64,000 bases of DNA from Pseudomonadota bacterium (GCA_021325135.1 JAJPHT010000046.1:124001-188000), one strand, 5' to 3'; positions 51,577 through 60,838 are shown, counted from the first letter of the stretch. The notes: generated by a model from the letters alone, not told the origin. A program made the numbers and translations.

Positions 51577-51948
51577 ATGGCGGGGCGGAGACCTGAGACC
51601 GTGCGGCTCGAGCCCTTCGTCCTGGCCGGCGTCGCCCTCGTGGCGCTGGCGCCCTTTGCTTCTGCGATCCCCCTCGGTCCCGTCCCGCCGCCTCCCGTCT
51701 GCGTGGCGGGCGTCTGCGTGACCCTGCCTCCGGTGGACCTGCCAGGGCCCGTCTGCGTCACCCTCCCTGCCCAGAGCCTCCAGGTCCCCGGCCTCCTGCT
51801 GTGGGTCCCCGCCACCAGCCTTCCCATCACGCTCAACGGACAGGAGATCGCGCGGGTCGATCTCCCGGGCGCCTCCGTGGCCGTCGATCCGTGGGGCGCG
51901 AGCGTGGGCGGCTCCGTCGTCTGCGTGGGCCTTCCGCCGACGGGCTAG
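51577..51948 (+). CDS. small secreted Cys/Pro-rich protein
   Basis: 123 residues (or 115 from GTG 51601). Signal segment VLAGVALVALAPFASA, then IPLGPVPPPPVCVAGVCVTLPPVDLPGPVCVTLPAQSLQVPGLLLWVPATSLPITLNGQEIARVDLPGASVAVDPWGASVGGSVVCVGLPPTG. The mature protein has four Cys, three of them in two similar CVTLP units. No family recognised; its 3' end overlaps the convergent hydratase gene by four bases. Confidence 0.6.
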   Translation: MAGRRPETVRLEPFVLAGVALVALAPFASAIPLGPVPPPPVCVAGVCVTLPPVDLPGPVCVTLPAQSLQVPGLLLWVPATSLPITLNGQEIARVDLPGASVAVDPWGASVGGSVVCVGLPPTG

Positions 51949-52721
51949 CGCCCCTCGTAGCGCGCCGCGCGCTTCTCCTTGAGCGCGTCGACGCCCTCGC
52001 CGTGGTCGCGCGTGGCGTAGGCAAGCCCTTGGAGCGCGGCCTCGCGGGCGAGCGCGCCTTCGAGGTTGTCCGCCGTCCCCAGGACGATGGCCTTCTTCGC
52101 GAGCCCCAGGGCGACGGTGGGCCCCTCCGCCCAGCGCCTCGCGACCTCCTGCGCCTTCGCGCCCGCGTCCTCGGCGACGAGGTTCACGAGGCCAAGCTGC
52201 TCCGCGCGCTTCGCGTCCATCGCGTCGGGCAGGAGCGCCAGCTCGCGGGCGGCGCGCAGGCCCAGCGTCTTGGGCAGGAGCCACGAGCCCGCGGTGTCGG
52301 GGACGAGGCCGATGCGCGTGAACGACGCGGCGAACCTGGCCGCGGGCGCCGCGACGGCGTAGTCGCACGCCAGCGCCAGCATGAGGCCCGCGCCGTGCGC
52401 GTCGCCGTTGACGTGCGCCACCACAGGCTTCTCCAGGACGAGGATGTCCTTCGCCAGCGCGCCGAAGAGCGTCTCCTGCGCGTGCTGCGCGGCGAAGGCG
52501 TTGCCTCGGCGCGAGACCATGGCGTCCAGGTCGCCGCCCGCGCAGAAGGCCGGCCCCGCGCCGGTGAGGAGAAGCGCGCGCACGCCGGGGTCCTTCGCGG
52601 CGTCCGCCACCGCGGCGCGCAGGGCGAGGAGAAGCTCGGGGTTGAGGGCGTTGCGCTTCTCGGGGCGGTTCAGCGTGAGGCGCAGGACGCCGCCGTCGCG
52701 CTCCTGGAGGAGGACGCTCAT
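51945..52721 (-). CDS. enoyl-CoA hydratase/isomerase family protein
   Basis: 258 residues. GAGPAFCAGGDLDAMVSRRG and HVNGDAHGAGLMLALACDYAVAA form the oxyanion hole. In the second catalytic region (FAASFTRIGLVPDTAGSWLLPKTLG) the Glu is replaced, so the protein belongs to the PaaG/isomerase-type group rather than classical hydratases. Start ATG is 23 bases after the DUF1684 gene, on the same strand, so the genes are probably cotranscribed. Confidence 0.9.
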   Translation of the reverse strand: MSVLLQERDGGVLRLTLNRPEKRNALNPELLLALRAAVADAAKDPGVRALLLTGAGPAFCAGGDLDAMVSRRGNAFAAQHAQETLFGALAKDILVLEKPVVAHVNGDAHGAGLMLALACDYAVAAPAARFAASFTRIGLVPDTAGSWLLPKTLGLRAARELALLPDAMDAKRAEQLGLVNLVAEDAGAKAQEVARRWAEGPTVALGLAKKAIVLGTADNLEGALAREAALQGLAYATRDHGEGVDALKEKRAARYEGR

Positions 52722-52744
52722 GCGTCGCGCATCCGCGCCTCGCG

Positions 52745-53275
52745 CTAAAGCCTCTCGCCGGCCTCGACCTTCATCGGCAGCCGGTTCTCCGGCGGCGGCA
52801 GCGTGCAGCTCCACGCGTCGTCGTGCGCGCAGTACGGGTGGTACGCGCGGTTGAAGTCCAGCACGTAGCGGTCCCCCGCGTGCGGCTCCAGGTCCAGGTA
52901 GCGCCCCGCGCCGTAGGTCTCCTTGCCGGAGGTCGCGTCGCGGAATGGGACGAGGAGGTACGCCTCGTCGGCCTCGCCCGGCGCGGGCTCGAAGGCCAGG
53001 AGCTGGACGCGCTGCCCCAGGAGGTCGAGCTCGAAGGCGCCCACCTCCAGCATGGCGATGGCGTCGTCGCCCGTGGACGCGAGGCGACCGGGCCTGGGCG
53101 CGGCGTGGCGCCGCAGCGTCGCCTCCACGCGATAGCGCGCGTCCAGGGGCCACCAGCGCAGCCCGCGGAACGCCTTGCGGCTCTCCGGCGAGAGCGGCGT
53201 GTCGGGGCCCTTGTAGTGCGCGTCGCGGGCCTCGCGCTCGGACTCCACGTCAGCGCGCCACTCCGCCTCGTCCAC
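52745..53275 (-). CDS. DUF1684-family protein
   Basis: 176 residues from GTG 53275 (a TATA-like GTTGAATCC lies 25 bases before it; an ATG at 53344 is also possible). YLDLEPHAGDRYVLDFNRAYHPYCAHDDAWSCTLPPPENRLPMKVEAGERL is the DUF1684 signature (DFN.AYNP.CAY...C.LPP.EN.L...i.AGE). These proteins may bind metal through His/Cys in the last motif; no reaction is known. The N-terminal WPLDARYRVEATLRRHAAPRP is typical too. Confidence 0.85.
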   Translation of the reverse strand: MDEAEWRADVESEREARDAHYKGPDTPLSPESRKAFRGLRWWPLDARYRVEATLRRHAAPRPGRLASTGDDAIAMLEVGAFELDLLGQRVQLLAFEPAPGEADEAYLLVPFRDATSGKETYGAGRYLDLEPHAGDRYVLDFNRAYHPYCAHDDAWSCTLPPPENRLPMKVEAGERL

Positions 53276-53369
53276 GAGGCTTCCAACCGGGCCCGCGGAT
53301 TCAACCTTGCGGGGCCGCGAAGCCCGACGACCCGGAAGCCTCATCTTGGGGGCCCCGGCTCGTCCCGCG

Positions 53370-55376
53370 ATGACGGACGCGGGCGCCCGCCTCGACGCGA
53401 TCCTCGCTCGCCACAAGCTCCCGCTGCGCGACGCCGCCGCGCAGGACGCGCTCTGGCGCGAGCTTGCGGAGGGCCCCTTTGCGGAGCCCGGCGCGGTGCC
53501 CTTCGAGCGGCAGTGGGACGCGTGGCGGCGCGTCTTCGCGGAGCGCCCCGCGCACGCGCCGCCGCCCCCCGCGTACCAGCCTGACGCGGCGCGCGTAGAA
53601 CGGGCGAACGTGACCGCCCTCGCGCGCGAGGTGGGCGTCGCCAGCTACGCGGACCTTCAGCGCTGGAGCGCGGCGGACCGCGACGGCTTCTGGGCGCGCG
53701 CGATCCAGGCCCTGGACGTGCCGTTCCGCGACCCGCCCCGCGCCATCCGCGAAGGCGGCGCCGAGGACCCCGCGTGGCTCCCCGGCGCGACGCTCAACGC
53801 GGTGGACCTCTGCTTCCGGGCTCCACCCGAGCGCGTCGCCATCGTGCTGGGCCGCGAGGGCGAGGAGCGCCTCCGCCACGTCACCTACGGCGAGTTGGAG
53901 CGCATGACGAACCGCGTCGCGCACGGCTTCCGCGCGCTGGGCCTCGCGGCAGGCGACGCGGTCGCGCTCTACCTGCCCATGACCGTGGAGTGCGTCGCGG
54001 CGTACCTGGGCGTCATCCGCGCGGGCGGCGTCGTGGTGAGCATCGCGGACAGCTTCGCGCCTCCCGAGGTCGCGACGCGCCTGCGGCTGGCCGACGCCAA
54101 GGCGATCCTCACCACCGCCGCGTTCTCGCGGGGCGGGAAGACCTTCGACCTCTACGCCAAGGCGCGGGAGGCCGCCGCGCCGCGCGCCATCGTCGTGGGC
54201 GGCAAGCCCGAGCGCGAGGGCGACCTCGCGTGGGAGACGTTCCTGGGGCCCGCGCAGCCCTTCGAGAGCCTCGCCCTGGAGCCCACGGCGCCGACCAACG
54301 TCCTCTTCAGCAGCGGCACGACGGGCGACCCCAAGGCGATCCCGTGGACGCACCTGACGCCGCTGAAGGCCGCCATGGACGCGCGATATCACCAGGACGT
54401 CCACGAGGATGATATCATCGCCTGGCCCACCAGCATCGGCTGGATGATGGGCCCGTGGCTCGTGTACGCCTCGCTGGCCAACCGCGCGACCATGGCCCTC
54501 TTCGAGGGCGCGCCGCAGTCGCCCGAGTTCCCGCGCTTCGTGGAGCGCGCGGGCGTCACCGTGCTGGGCGTCGTGCCGGCCCTCGTGCGCGCGTGGCGCG
54601 CCTCCGGCGCGGTGCAGCGCGAGCTCGCGAAGATCCGCGTCTTCAGCAGCACGGGCGAGGCCTCCAACGTCGAGGACTACCTCTGGCTCTCCAGCGCGGC
54701 GGGCCACCGCGCGCCCATCGTGGAGTACTGCGGCGGCACGGAGATCGGCGGCGGCCACCTCACGGGCACCGTCGTCCAGCCGCAGAGCCCCGCCACCTTC
54801 AGCACGCCCGCGCTGGGGCTCGACTTCGTCGTCCTCGACCACGAGGGCAAGCGCGAGGTCGCCGAGAACGAGATGGGCGAGATCTGGCTCATCCCCCCCA
54901 GCATCGGCCTCTCGCAGCGCCTCCTCCACCGCGACCACCACAAGGAATACTACGCGGACGCGCCGCGCGGCCCCCGGGGCGAGCTCCTGCGCCGGCACGG
55001 CGACGAGGTGGAGCGCCTCCCCGGCGGCCACTGGCGCGCCCACGGCCGCGCGGACGACACCATGAACCTGGGCGGCATCAAGGTGAGCAGCCTGGAGCTG
55101 GAGCGCGTCGTGGACCGCCACCCCCAGGTCTACCAGAGCGCGGCCGTCGCGGTGATCCCGCCCGAAGGGGGCGCGGACCAGCTGGTGGTCTTCGTCGTGC
55201 CCCGCGAAGGCGCGCGCCCCGAGCCCAAGGCGCTCCAGAACGAGCTTCAGGACTTGGTGAAGAGGGACCTCAACCCACTCTACCGCATCCACGACGTGGT
55301 GCTGGTGGACGCGCTGCCGCGCACGGCGAGCAACAAGATCGTGCGGCGGGAGCTGAGGAAGCGTTACCGGAAGTAG
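53370..55376 (+). CDS. acyl-CoA synthetase of the AMP-binding superfamily (ACS-like)
   Basis: 668 residues. FSSGTTGDPKAIPWTHLTPL is the ATP/AMP phosphate loop, then AWPTSIGWMMGPWLVYASLANRATMALFEG, EYCGGTEIGGGHLTGTVVQPQ, and the C-terminal catalytic lysine region RTASNKIVRRELR. The N-terminal region with RANVTALAREVGVASYADLQRWSAADRDGFWARAIQALDVPF resembles acetyl-/acetoacetyl-CoA synthetases. It activates a carboxylate with ATP to the adenylate, then the CoA ester. The acid is unknown; clustering with beta-oxidation genes suggests a fatty or hydroxy acid. It is divergent from the DUF1684/hydratase operon. Confidence 0.9.
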   Translation: MTDAGARLDAILARHKLPLRDAAAQDALWRELAEGPFAEPGAVPFERQWDAWRRVFAERPAHAPPPPAYQPDAARVERANVTALAREVGVASYADLQRWSAADRDGFWARAIQALDVPFRDPPRAIREGGAEDPAWLPGATLNAVDLCFRAPPERVAIVLGREGEERLRHVTYGELERMTNRVAHGFRALGLAAGDAVALYLPMTVECVAAYLGVIRAGGVVVSIADSFAPPEVATRLRLADAKAILTTAAFSRGGKTFDLYAKAREAAAPRAIVVGGKPEREGDLAWETFLGPAQPFESLALEPTAPTNVLFSSGTTGDPKAIPWTHLTPLKAAMDARYHQDVHEDDIIAWPTSIGWMMGPWLVYASLANRATMALFEGAPQSPEFPRFVERAGVTVLGVVPALVRAWRASGAVQRELAKIRVFSSTGEASNVEDYLWLSSAAGHRAPIVEYCGGTEIGGGHLTGTVVQPQSPATFSTPALGLDFVVLDHEGKREVAENEMGEIWLIPPSIGLSQRLLHRDHHKEYYADAPRGPRGELLRRHGDEVERLPGGHWRAHGRADDTMNLGGIKVSSLELERVVDRHPQVYQSAAVAVIPPEGGADQLVVFVVPREGARPEPKALQNELQDLVKRDLNPLYRIHDVVLVDALPRTASNKIVRRELRKRYRK

Positions 55377-55522
55377 ACCCGCCACCCTCCGAACCCGGGC
55401 CATGGCCGTTACATTCTTGCATGGGGAGCGCATCCGTCGGCATCTTGGCCAAGCGGGGAGGGTTAGTCGTGCCGCCGGTCACGTTCGGATCGTAGGATGC
55501 CTTCTCTGCCTGGGGAGCCCGC

Positions 55523-57475
55523 ATGCCCAACCGCCAGGCCACGCACGATCCCGAGATCGCCCTTCGATGGCTTCTGGCCATCCAGCGTGCTCCCGGTTTG
55601 ACCTTCAGCGCGCTGCATCGCAAGGTCGGAGGAAAGGCGCTCCTGGCCCGGGAGCTTCTCGACGACCTGGAAGCCCGTCAGCTTGTCCGCACCGGTGAAG
55701 AGGAGAAGGATCGCCCCGGGCCCAGCGCCGACGGCCACTGGCTCACGTCGGATGGAGCGGTCTTCCTGGAAGACCTGCAGCGCATCCTGCAGGAGTTCCC
55801 CAACCTCATGTTCGCGCACCGGCTCCTCCGGATCATCGGGGAGCAGCCGGACATCGCGTGGGCGCAGCTGCGCGACGAGGCGAGCACGAACAGCCAGAGC
55901 ATGGCCGTCCACCGGGACCACCTGATCCACGAGGGATACGTGGAGCTTTTCGAGCGGGACCGGAAAGGGCACCGCCACCGCCGGACCGCGAAAGGGGACG
56001 AGACCTTCAGGCGCATTGAGCAGGCCATGGGCAAGCTGGTGAAGCTCGACCAGCCCGAGGTGGGAGCCAAGCCTCCGGTGCGCGCCCCTCTCCCCCGGGC
56101 GATGGAGTCGTGGAGCAAGCTCACCTCGGTGCTCAAGCCCGCGCTCCGGATGGGGAAGGACGGCGTCACGGTCCACGACCCGGAGGCCCTCCGGGGAGAG
56201 CCCATCGACGCTCTCGCCCAGACGGCGGTCTTCGCCGTGGGGCCTACGCGCGACAGGGCGCGGGAGATCGTCCGGGCCCTGGCGCATCAGCAAGGCCTCG
56301 TTCCGGCAAGCCTCCAGCGGTTCTATCTGGCCCGCGCGCGAGGGCACATCGGGTCCTCCTTCACGGTCCCGGCATTCAACATCCGCGGCGCCACCTACGA
56401 GGTCGCGCGGGCCGCGTTCCGCGCCGCCAAGCGCCGCCACGTGGGCGCCATGATCTTCGAGATCGCCCGCAGCGAGACCGGCTACACCGAGCAACGCCCC
56501 GCGGAATACGCCGTGGCGATCCTGGCTGCGGGCGTCAAGGAGGGGTTTCGCGGGCCCCTCTTCCTCCAGGGGGACCACTACCAGTTCACCCGACCCATCG
56601 AGTCCGCGCACCTCCAGGCGACTCAGTTCCAGCTGGAGAACCTCGTCCTGGAGAGCCTCGATGCCGGCTTCCGCCAGATCGACGTCGACGCCTCGCCCCT
56701 TGTCAACCCCGCCCTTCCGACCATCCCGGACCAGCAGGCCCTCAACGCGGTCCGCTCCGCCCGCCTGACGTCCTTCGTCCGCGACCAGGAGGACGTTGGC
56801 CCTGGCGTCTGCGTCGGGGCCGAGGTGTCCGAGATCGGGGGGCCTCCGACAAGCCTGGCGGACGTCCACGCCTTCATGGATCGCTACACCCACGAGCTGC
56901 GCCGCCTGGGCCAGGGTCCGGGGCCGGCCAAGCTCAGCGTCAACACGCTCACGGGGACCGGAGGCTCCGGAGGCGCCCAGGTTTCCTTTGATCTTCTCTC
57001 TTCCATCTCGGAGGTCTGCCGCGAGACCTACGGCATGGCAGGAGTCGCGCAGCACGGGACGGCGGAGCTTCCCGACGCCGAGCTTCATCGCTTCGTGAAG
57101 GCGGGCGCTTGCGAGCTCCACGTGGCGACGGGGCTGCAGAACGCGCTCCTCGACCACCCCGAGTTCCCCCACGCGCTGCGCGCGAGGATGGACGCGTGGG
57201 TCAAGGCTCAGCAGGTGGCGAGCCCGGGGCAGACGCTCCAGAAGCTCCGGAAGCGAGCGTTCGGCCCTTTCAAGCGCGACCTGTGGGCCATCGAGCCGCA
57301 CGTCATGGAGGCCATCGGGAAGGACCTGGAGGCCAAGTTCGACGTGATGTTCCAGGAGCTCGGGGTCGTGGACACCATGCCGCTCGTCGATCGCCTTGCG
57401 CGGAAGGATCCGCCCGGGTGGGGCGCAGGGACTTCCGGGTCACGGACGGCGCGTTCGACGACGCCGAGTTCCTGA
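55523..57475 (+). CDS. winged-helix DNA-binding domain fused to class II aldolase
   Basis: 650 residues. Residues 1-185 contain two winged-helix units: ALRWLLAIQRAPGLTFSALHRKVGGKALLARELLDDLEARQLVRTGEEE and LLRIIGEQPDIAWAQLRDEASTNSQSMAVHRDHLIHEGYVELFERDRKGHRHRRTAKG. From about residue 195 comes a class II ketose-bisphosphate aldolase: GSSFTVPAFNIRGATYEVARAAFRAAKRRHVGAMIFEIARSETGYTEQRPAEY, FLQGDHYQF (zinc His/Asp), and GTGGSGGAQVSFDLLSSISE. Aldolases of this type stand alone at about 420-450 residues, so residues 1-190 are an addition. The last ~20 residues look non-homologous. GGGGAG before the ATG is a Shine-Dalgarno. It could be an aldolase that binds DNA, or a sugar-phosphate-sensing regulator. 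Confidence 0.8.
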   Translation: MPNRQATHDPEIALRWLLAIQRAPGLTFSALHRKVGGKALLARELLDDLEARQLVRTGEEEKDRPGPSADGHWLTSDGAVFLEDLQRILQEFPNLMFAHRLLRIIGEQPDIAWAQLRDEASTNSQSMAVHRDHLIHEGYVELFERDRKGHRHRRTAKGDETFRRIEQAMGKLVKLDQPEVGAKPPVRAPLPRAMESWSKLTSVLKPALRMGKDGVTVHDPEALRGEPIDALAQTAVFAVGPTRDRAREIVRALAHQQGLVPASLQRFYLARARGHIGSSFTVPAFNIRGATYEVARAAFRAAKRRHVGAMIFEIARSETGYTEQRPAEYAVAILAAGVKEGFRGPLFLQGDHYQFTRPIESAHLQATQFQLENLVLESLDAGFRQIDVDASPLVNPALPTIPDQQALNAVRSARLTSFVRDQEDVGPGVCVGAEVSEIGGPPTSLADVHAFMDRYTHELRRLGQGPGPAKLSVNTLTGTGGSGGAQVSFDLLSSISEVCRETYGMAGVAQHGTAELPDAELHRFVKAGACELHVATGLQNALLDHPEFPHALRARMDAWVKAQQVASPGQTLQKLRKRAFGPFKRDLWAIEPHVMEAIGKDLEAKFDVMFQELGVVDTMPLVDRLARKDPPGWGAGTSGSRTARSTTPSS

Positions 57476-57608
57476 CCGTTCCTCCAGGGACGGCGGCTCC
57501 GCAGCACCGCACGAGACGCGAGGAACCCGCGGCATCTGAAGGATTAACTTGTCCAACGGAACTGCGCGCGCGGCGTCGCCTGGGAGGCGTCGCCTTGGAG
57601 GACCCGTC

Positions 57609-59126
57609 TTGACCACTGCCCCCGCCAGCCCCACCACGCCCCGCCTCGACGAGCTCACGTCGAACCCGCGCCGCCTCGACGCGCAGCGGGTCGACAAGCT
57701 CCGCCGCCTCGACGCGATGGGCTACGCGCCGCCCTACCGCTTCGTCCCGACCCACGACATCGCCCAGTTCCACGCGACGTTCGGACGCCTCGGCGTGGGC
57801 GAGGAGGCCCCCGACGAGGTCGCCGTGCACGGCCGCGTCGACGCGATCCGCCGGATGGCGAAGGCCATCTTCGTCGACCTGCGCGACCCCGAGGGCGCGC
57901 GGCTCCAGATGTGCGTCCAGCGCCCCGCCGCAGGCCCCCTCTTCGACGGAGCGGCGCTCCTCGACACCGGGGACCGGATCGCCGTCCACGGTCGCCCCCT
58001 GCGCACCCAGAAGGGCGAGCTCTCGGTCCGCGCCGAGAAGCTCGTGCTGCTCTCGAAGTGCCTCCAGGCCGCGCCCAACGCCGGCCTCGACGCGGAGAAC
58101 CGCCTGCGCGAGCCGTGGCTGGACCGCCTCTTCGATGACGCCGCCCGCCAGCGCCTCCTCGCGCGCGCCCGCGTCAAGCGCGCGCTCCACGACGTCATGG
58201 CCGTGGAGGGCTACGTCGAGATCGACCCGCCGCTCCTGAGCCGCAGCTACGGCGGCGCGGCCGCGCGCCCCTTCGTGACCGAGAGCAACGGCCTGGGGGG
58301 CGAGCAGCTCTTCCTCCAGATCTCCCCCGAGATCGCGCTCAAGAAGTGCGTCGTCGGGGGCCTCGACGCGGTGTACGCCGTCACGCGAAACTTCCGCAAC
58401 GAGGGCATCGATCCCAGCCACACGCCCGAGTTCGACGCCTTCGAGTGCTACCGCGTGGGCGCCGACTACGTCGACATGATGGACCTGACGGAGCGCATCT
58501 TCCGCGCGTGCGCGCAGGCGGCCAACGGCACGACGCGCGTGACCTGCCGCGGCGCTGAGATCGACTTCGCGGCGCCCTGGCGCCGCGTCCGCATGCGCGA
58601 CGCGGTCTGCGAGGCGCTCAAGCTGGGCGATCCGGACCTCGACGCGCTGCGCGACGCGCTTCAGGAGCACTCGCTCGACGCGAGCCGCGCGTCGAGCGAG
58701 GCCATGGCGATCAACCTCCTCTTCGAAGCGCGCGTGCAGGAGACGCTCGTCCAGCCGACCATCGTCCTCGACTACCCCGAGGAGATCTCGCCCCTCACGC
58801 GCGCCCACCGCGCGGCGCCGGGGCTCGTCGAGCGCTTCGAGGCGTTCATCGGCGGGACCGAGTTCGCCAACGCCTACACCGAGCTCAACGACCCCTTCGA
58901 GCAGGAGCGCCGCCTGCGGCTCCAGGAGGAGGAGCGCCGCCGCGGCAACGACGAGGCCCACCCCCTGGATTGGAGCTTCGTGGACGCGATGCGGTGCGGC
59001 TTCCCGCCCACGGGCGGCCTCGGGATCGGGCTCGACCGCATGGTCATGCTCCTGACGAGCTCGCCCACCATCCGCGCCATCCAGACCGAGCCGCTGGTCC
59101 GCTCCCTGCCCGAGGAGGCCGGGTGA
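57609..59126 (+). CDS. lysS: lysyl-tRNA synthetase, class II
   Basis: 505 residues. TTG 57609 was chosen since GGAGG precedes it by eight bases and an AT box lies 65 bases upstream; a TTG at 57549 would add 20 residues. Class II motifs: motif 2 AVTRNFRNEGIDPSHTPEFDAFECY, GGTEFANAYTELNDPFEQERRLR and motif 3 GLGIGLDRMVMLLTSSPTIR. The N-terminal OB-fold (EVAVHGRVDAIRRMAKAIFVDLRDPEGARLQMCVQ) binds the anticodon. Archaea often use class I LysRS instead, so the class II type is worth noting. The stop overlaps the GTG of the next gene by four bases. Confidence 0.95.
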   Translation: MTTAPASPTTPRLDELTSNPRRLDAQRVDKLRRLDAMGYAPPYRFVPTHDIAQFHATFGRLGVGEEAPDEVAVHGRVDAIRRMAKAIFVDLRDPEGARLQMCVQRPAAGPLFDGAALLDTGDRIAVHGRPLRTQKGELSVRAEKLVLLSKCLQAAPNAGLDAENRLREPWLDRLFDDAARQRLLARARVKRALHDVMAVEGYVEIDPPLLSRSYGGAAARPFVTESNGLGGEQLFLQISPEIALKKCVVGGLDAVYAVTRNFRNEGIDPSHTPEFDAFECYRVGADYVDMMDLTERIFRACAQAANGTTRVTCRGAEIDFAAPWRRVRMRDAVCEALKLGDPDLDALRDALQEHSLDASRASSEAMAINLLFEARVQETLVQPTIVLDYPEEISPLTRAHRAAPGLVERFEAFIGGTEFANAYTELNDPFEQERRLRLQEEERRRGNDEAHPLDWSFVDAMRCGFPPTGGLGIGLDRMVMLLTSSPTIRAIQTEPLVRSLPEEAG

Positions 59127-59815
59127 TCCCGATGCTTGGCTCGCCCCGCCGCGAGGTCGACAAACGCGCGTTCGACGCGGTCCGCCGCGAGCTGGGGTTC
59201 TCCCTCGTGCGCTGCGCGGGCCACTCGCCGGAGGGCTGGGAGATCGAGTACCAGTCGCCCGAGGGCACGCTCAAGATGGCCACGCTCGCCGGCCGCATCG
59301 AGCTGCGCCAGGGCGCGCTCATCGCCGCCCTCACCCGCCTGGACAACGACGCCCTGGGGCGCGTGCAGGAGCGGTGGGAAGTCCGCGCCGGCGAGGTCGT
59401 GGAGGCCACGGAAGAGCCCGCCACCGACCTTCACCTCCTCAAGGCCGTCGTCCGGACGCACCCGCACGTGCGCCAGCTGCTGGCCACGGGCTTCTGTGGA
59501 CGCCCGGGCTATCCCGAGGAGCCCCAGGATCTCGTGGGCGCGCACTTCGCGATCCTGGCCAACGCGCGCCCCAAGGCCTTCCCCTCTGTCGGCATCCAGA
59601 GCGAAGGCATGTTCCTGGGCTGCGAGAGCGACGACCACGTCGGGCTGCTGCGCTTCCGGCTTCCGCCGGCCGTGCGCCATCTGGAGCGCAACCTCGTGGA
59701 CTGGCGGCTCTCGACCGACGGGCGCATCGCCGTTCCGGGCTGCTGGTTCGTTCGGAGGTTCTTCCCCGCCGAGCTCGCCTTCGGCGATTTCCCCACGGGA
59801 TGGCCGGTCCAGTAG
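59123..59815 (+). CDS. hypothetical protein cotranslated with lysS
   Basis: 230 residues, GTG start inside the lysS stop (GTGA), with GAGGAGG shortly before it; ATG 59132 would be an alternative. MLGSPRREVDKRAFDAVRRELGFSLVRCAGHSPEGWEIEYQSPEGTLKMATLAGRIELRQGALIAAL looks like an alpha-beta domain. FPSVGIQSEGMFLGCESDDHVGLLRFRLPPAVRHLERNLVDWRLSTDGRIAVPGCWFVRRF is strand-rich. No family recognised; tight coupling suggests a link to translation. Confidence 0.65.
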   Translation: MIPMLGSPRREVDKRAFDAVRRELGFSLVRCAGHSPEGWEIEYQSPEGTLKMATLAGRIELRQGALIAALTRLDNDALGRVQERWEVRAGEVVEATEEPATDLHLLKAVVRTHPHVRQLLATGFCGRPGYPEEPQDLVGAHFAILANARPKAFPSVGIQSEGMFLGCESDDHVGLLRFRLPPAVRHLERNLVDWRLSTDGRIAVPGCWFVRRFFPAELAFGDFPTGWPVQ

Positions 59816-59881
59816 CCACACGCCCATGCGACGCCAGGAAGCGTGGTCGGGCCAACCGCAGATGCAGGTGCGGCGAGGCGC

Positions 59882-60154
59882 TCACTCCGTCGGCGGCAGC
59901 GTGCAGTCGAAGACCTCGCGGCCCAGGACGAAGTAGCCGCACTCCTGGTGGCCGGCCGCGCTGCCCTGGTGGGCGTAGACGACCGTCTGGCCGTCCTCGA
60001 CGCAGGTGAGGCGGTACGAGTCGCCCACGTCGTACTGGCTGGTCCACAGGTCGCAGGGGCCGACGCGGTGGTCGCCGAAGGGGTTGGGGACGGGAGTGGC
60101 CAGCGCGAGGGGCGTGGCGGCGAGCAGGATCGTAAGAAGCAGAAGAGTGCGCAT
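59882..60154 (-). CDS. VGPC-family secreted mini-protein A (90 aa)
   Basis: Signal peptide MRTLLLLTILLAATPLALA, mature ~71 residues: VGPCDLWTSQYDVGDSYRLTC, then ECGYFVLGREVFDC. Four Cys (VGPC, RLTC, ECG, FDC). Shares the VGPC motif and Cys pattern with four following genes. About 50 bases separate it from paralogue B. No known family. Confidence 0.75.
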   Translation of the reverse strand: MRTLLLLTILLAATPLALATPVPNPFGDHRVGPCDLWTSQYDVGDSYRLTCVEDGQTVVYAHQGSAAGHQECGYFVLGREVFDCTLPPTE

Positions 60155-60205
60155 GGTGGTGCCTCCACAGGCGCACCACCAGGCGGGAAGATGACGTTTG
60201 CGGGC

Positions 60206-60499
60206 TCAGTTCACGAGGGGGCCGCAGCTGTAGAGGTCGTGGCCGTCGACCCAGTAGCCGCACTCCCACACGAGGCCGGCCTGGCCCTGGTGGAAGTAGA
60301 TGCTGTGGCCCTCGACGTCGCACGTCAGGCGCGACGAGTCGCCCACGTCGAACTGGTTCGTCCAGTAGTCGCAGGGGCCGACGTAGTGGTCGCCGTAGGG
60401 GCTGGGGTGCGGGATCGCGATGGGGCCGGGGAGCGGGCCTGCAAGCGCGAGGGGGGTCGCCAGGAGCGCGAGCGCAGCAAGGACAAGGGGGGTTCGCAT
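60206..60499 (-). CDS. VGPC-family secreted mini-protein B (97 aa)
   Basis: Signal peptide MRTPLVLAALALLATPLALAG. The mature part has PYGDHYVGPCDYWTNQFDVGDSSRLTCDVEG, then WECGYWVDGHDLYSC. Close paralogue of A: the segments VGPCD.WT.Q.DVGDS.RLTC and ECGY.V.G...  are shared. Four Cys at equal spacing. Confidence 0.75.
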   Translation of the reverse strand: MRTPLVLAALALLATPLALAGPLPGPIAIPHPSPYGDHYVGPCDYWTNQFDVGDSSRLTCDVEGHSIYFHQGQAGLVWECGYWVDGHDLYSCGPLVN

Positions 60500-60565
60500 G
60501 GGTGTGCCTCCGCCGCGTGACGGTGGCGGGGAGGCATCACCCTTGCGGCGGAGCAGCGTCGCGGG

Positions 60566-60838
60566 TCAAGCCGGCACGCCGCAGGGGACGAAGACCGTGG
60601 CGCCGTCCACGTTGGCGTACGCGTAGTCGCCCAGCGCGCACGTGCCGTAGCTGGCGCGGGCGGACTGGCCGGCTGCGGCGCAGCCGACGCCCAGCGCCTC
60701 GCCGGGCCAGAGGAGCGACCACGAGACGACGCAGGGGCCCACCGTGACGGGGGGCTGCGGGAGCGAGGGGCGCGCGGCGGCGAGGGGCGCCAGCAAGGCG
60801 AGCGCCACGAGAAGAAGGGCGACACGCACGGCGCTCAC
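60566..60838 (-). CDS. VGPC-family secreted mini-protein C (90 aa)
   Basis: GTG 60838 overlaps the stop of paralogue D (GTGA). Signal peptide VRVALLLVALALLAPLAAA, then RPSLPQPPVTVGPCVVSWSLLWPGEALGVGCAAAGQ and a later GTC and VPC. Four Cys; sequence is more diverged but keeps VGPC and the order of Cys. Confidence 0.7.
   Translation of the reverse strand: MSAVRVALLLVALALLAPLAAARPSLPQPPVTVGPCVVSWSLLWPGEALGVGCAAAGQSARASYGTCALGDYAYANVDGATVFVPCGVPA

Noticed and set aside
57109-57612. Alternate frame overlapping the end of the aldolase (contains VTDGAFDDAEFLTV)
   Set aside because: It could hint at a frameshift near 57418 in the aldolase C-terminus, but the aldolase catalytic region is complete in its frame and the evidence is too weak to call a frameshift.
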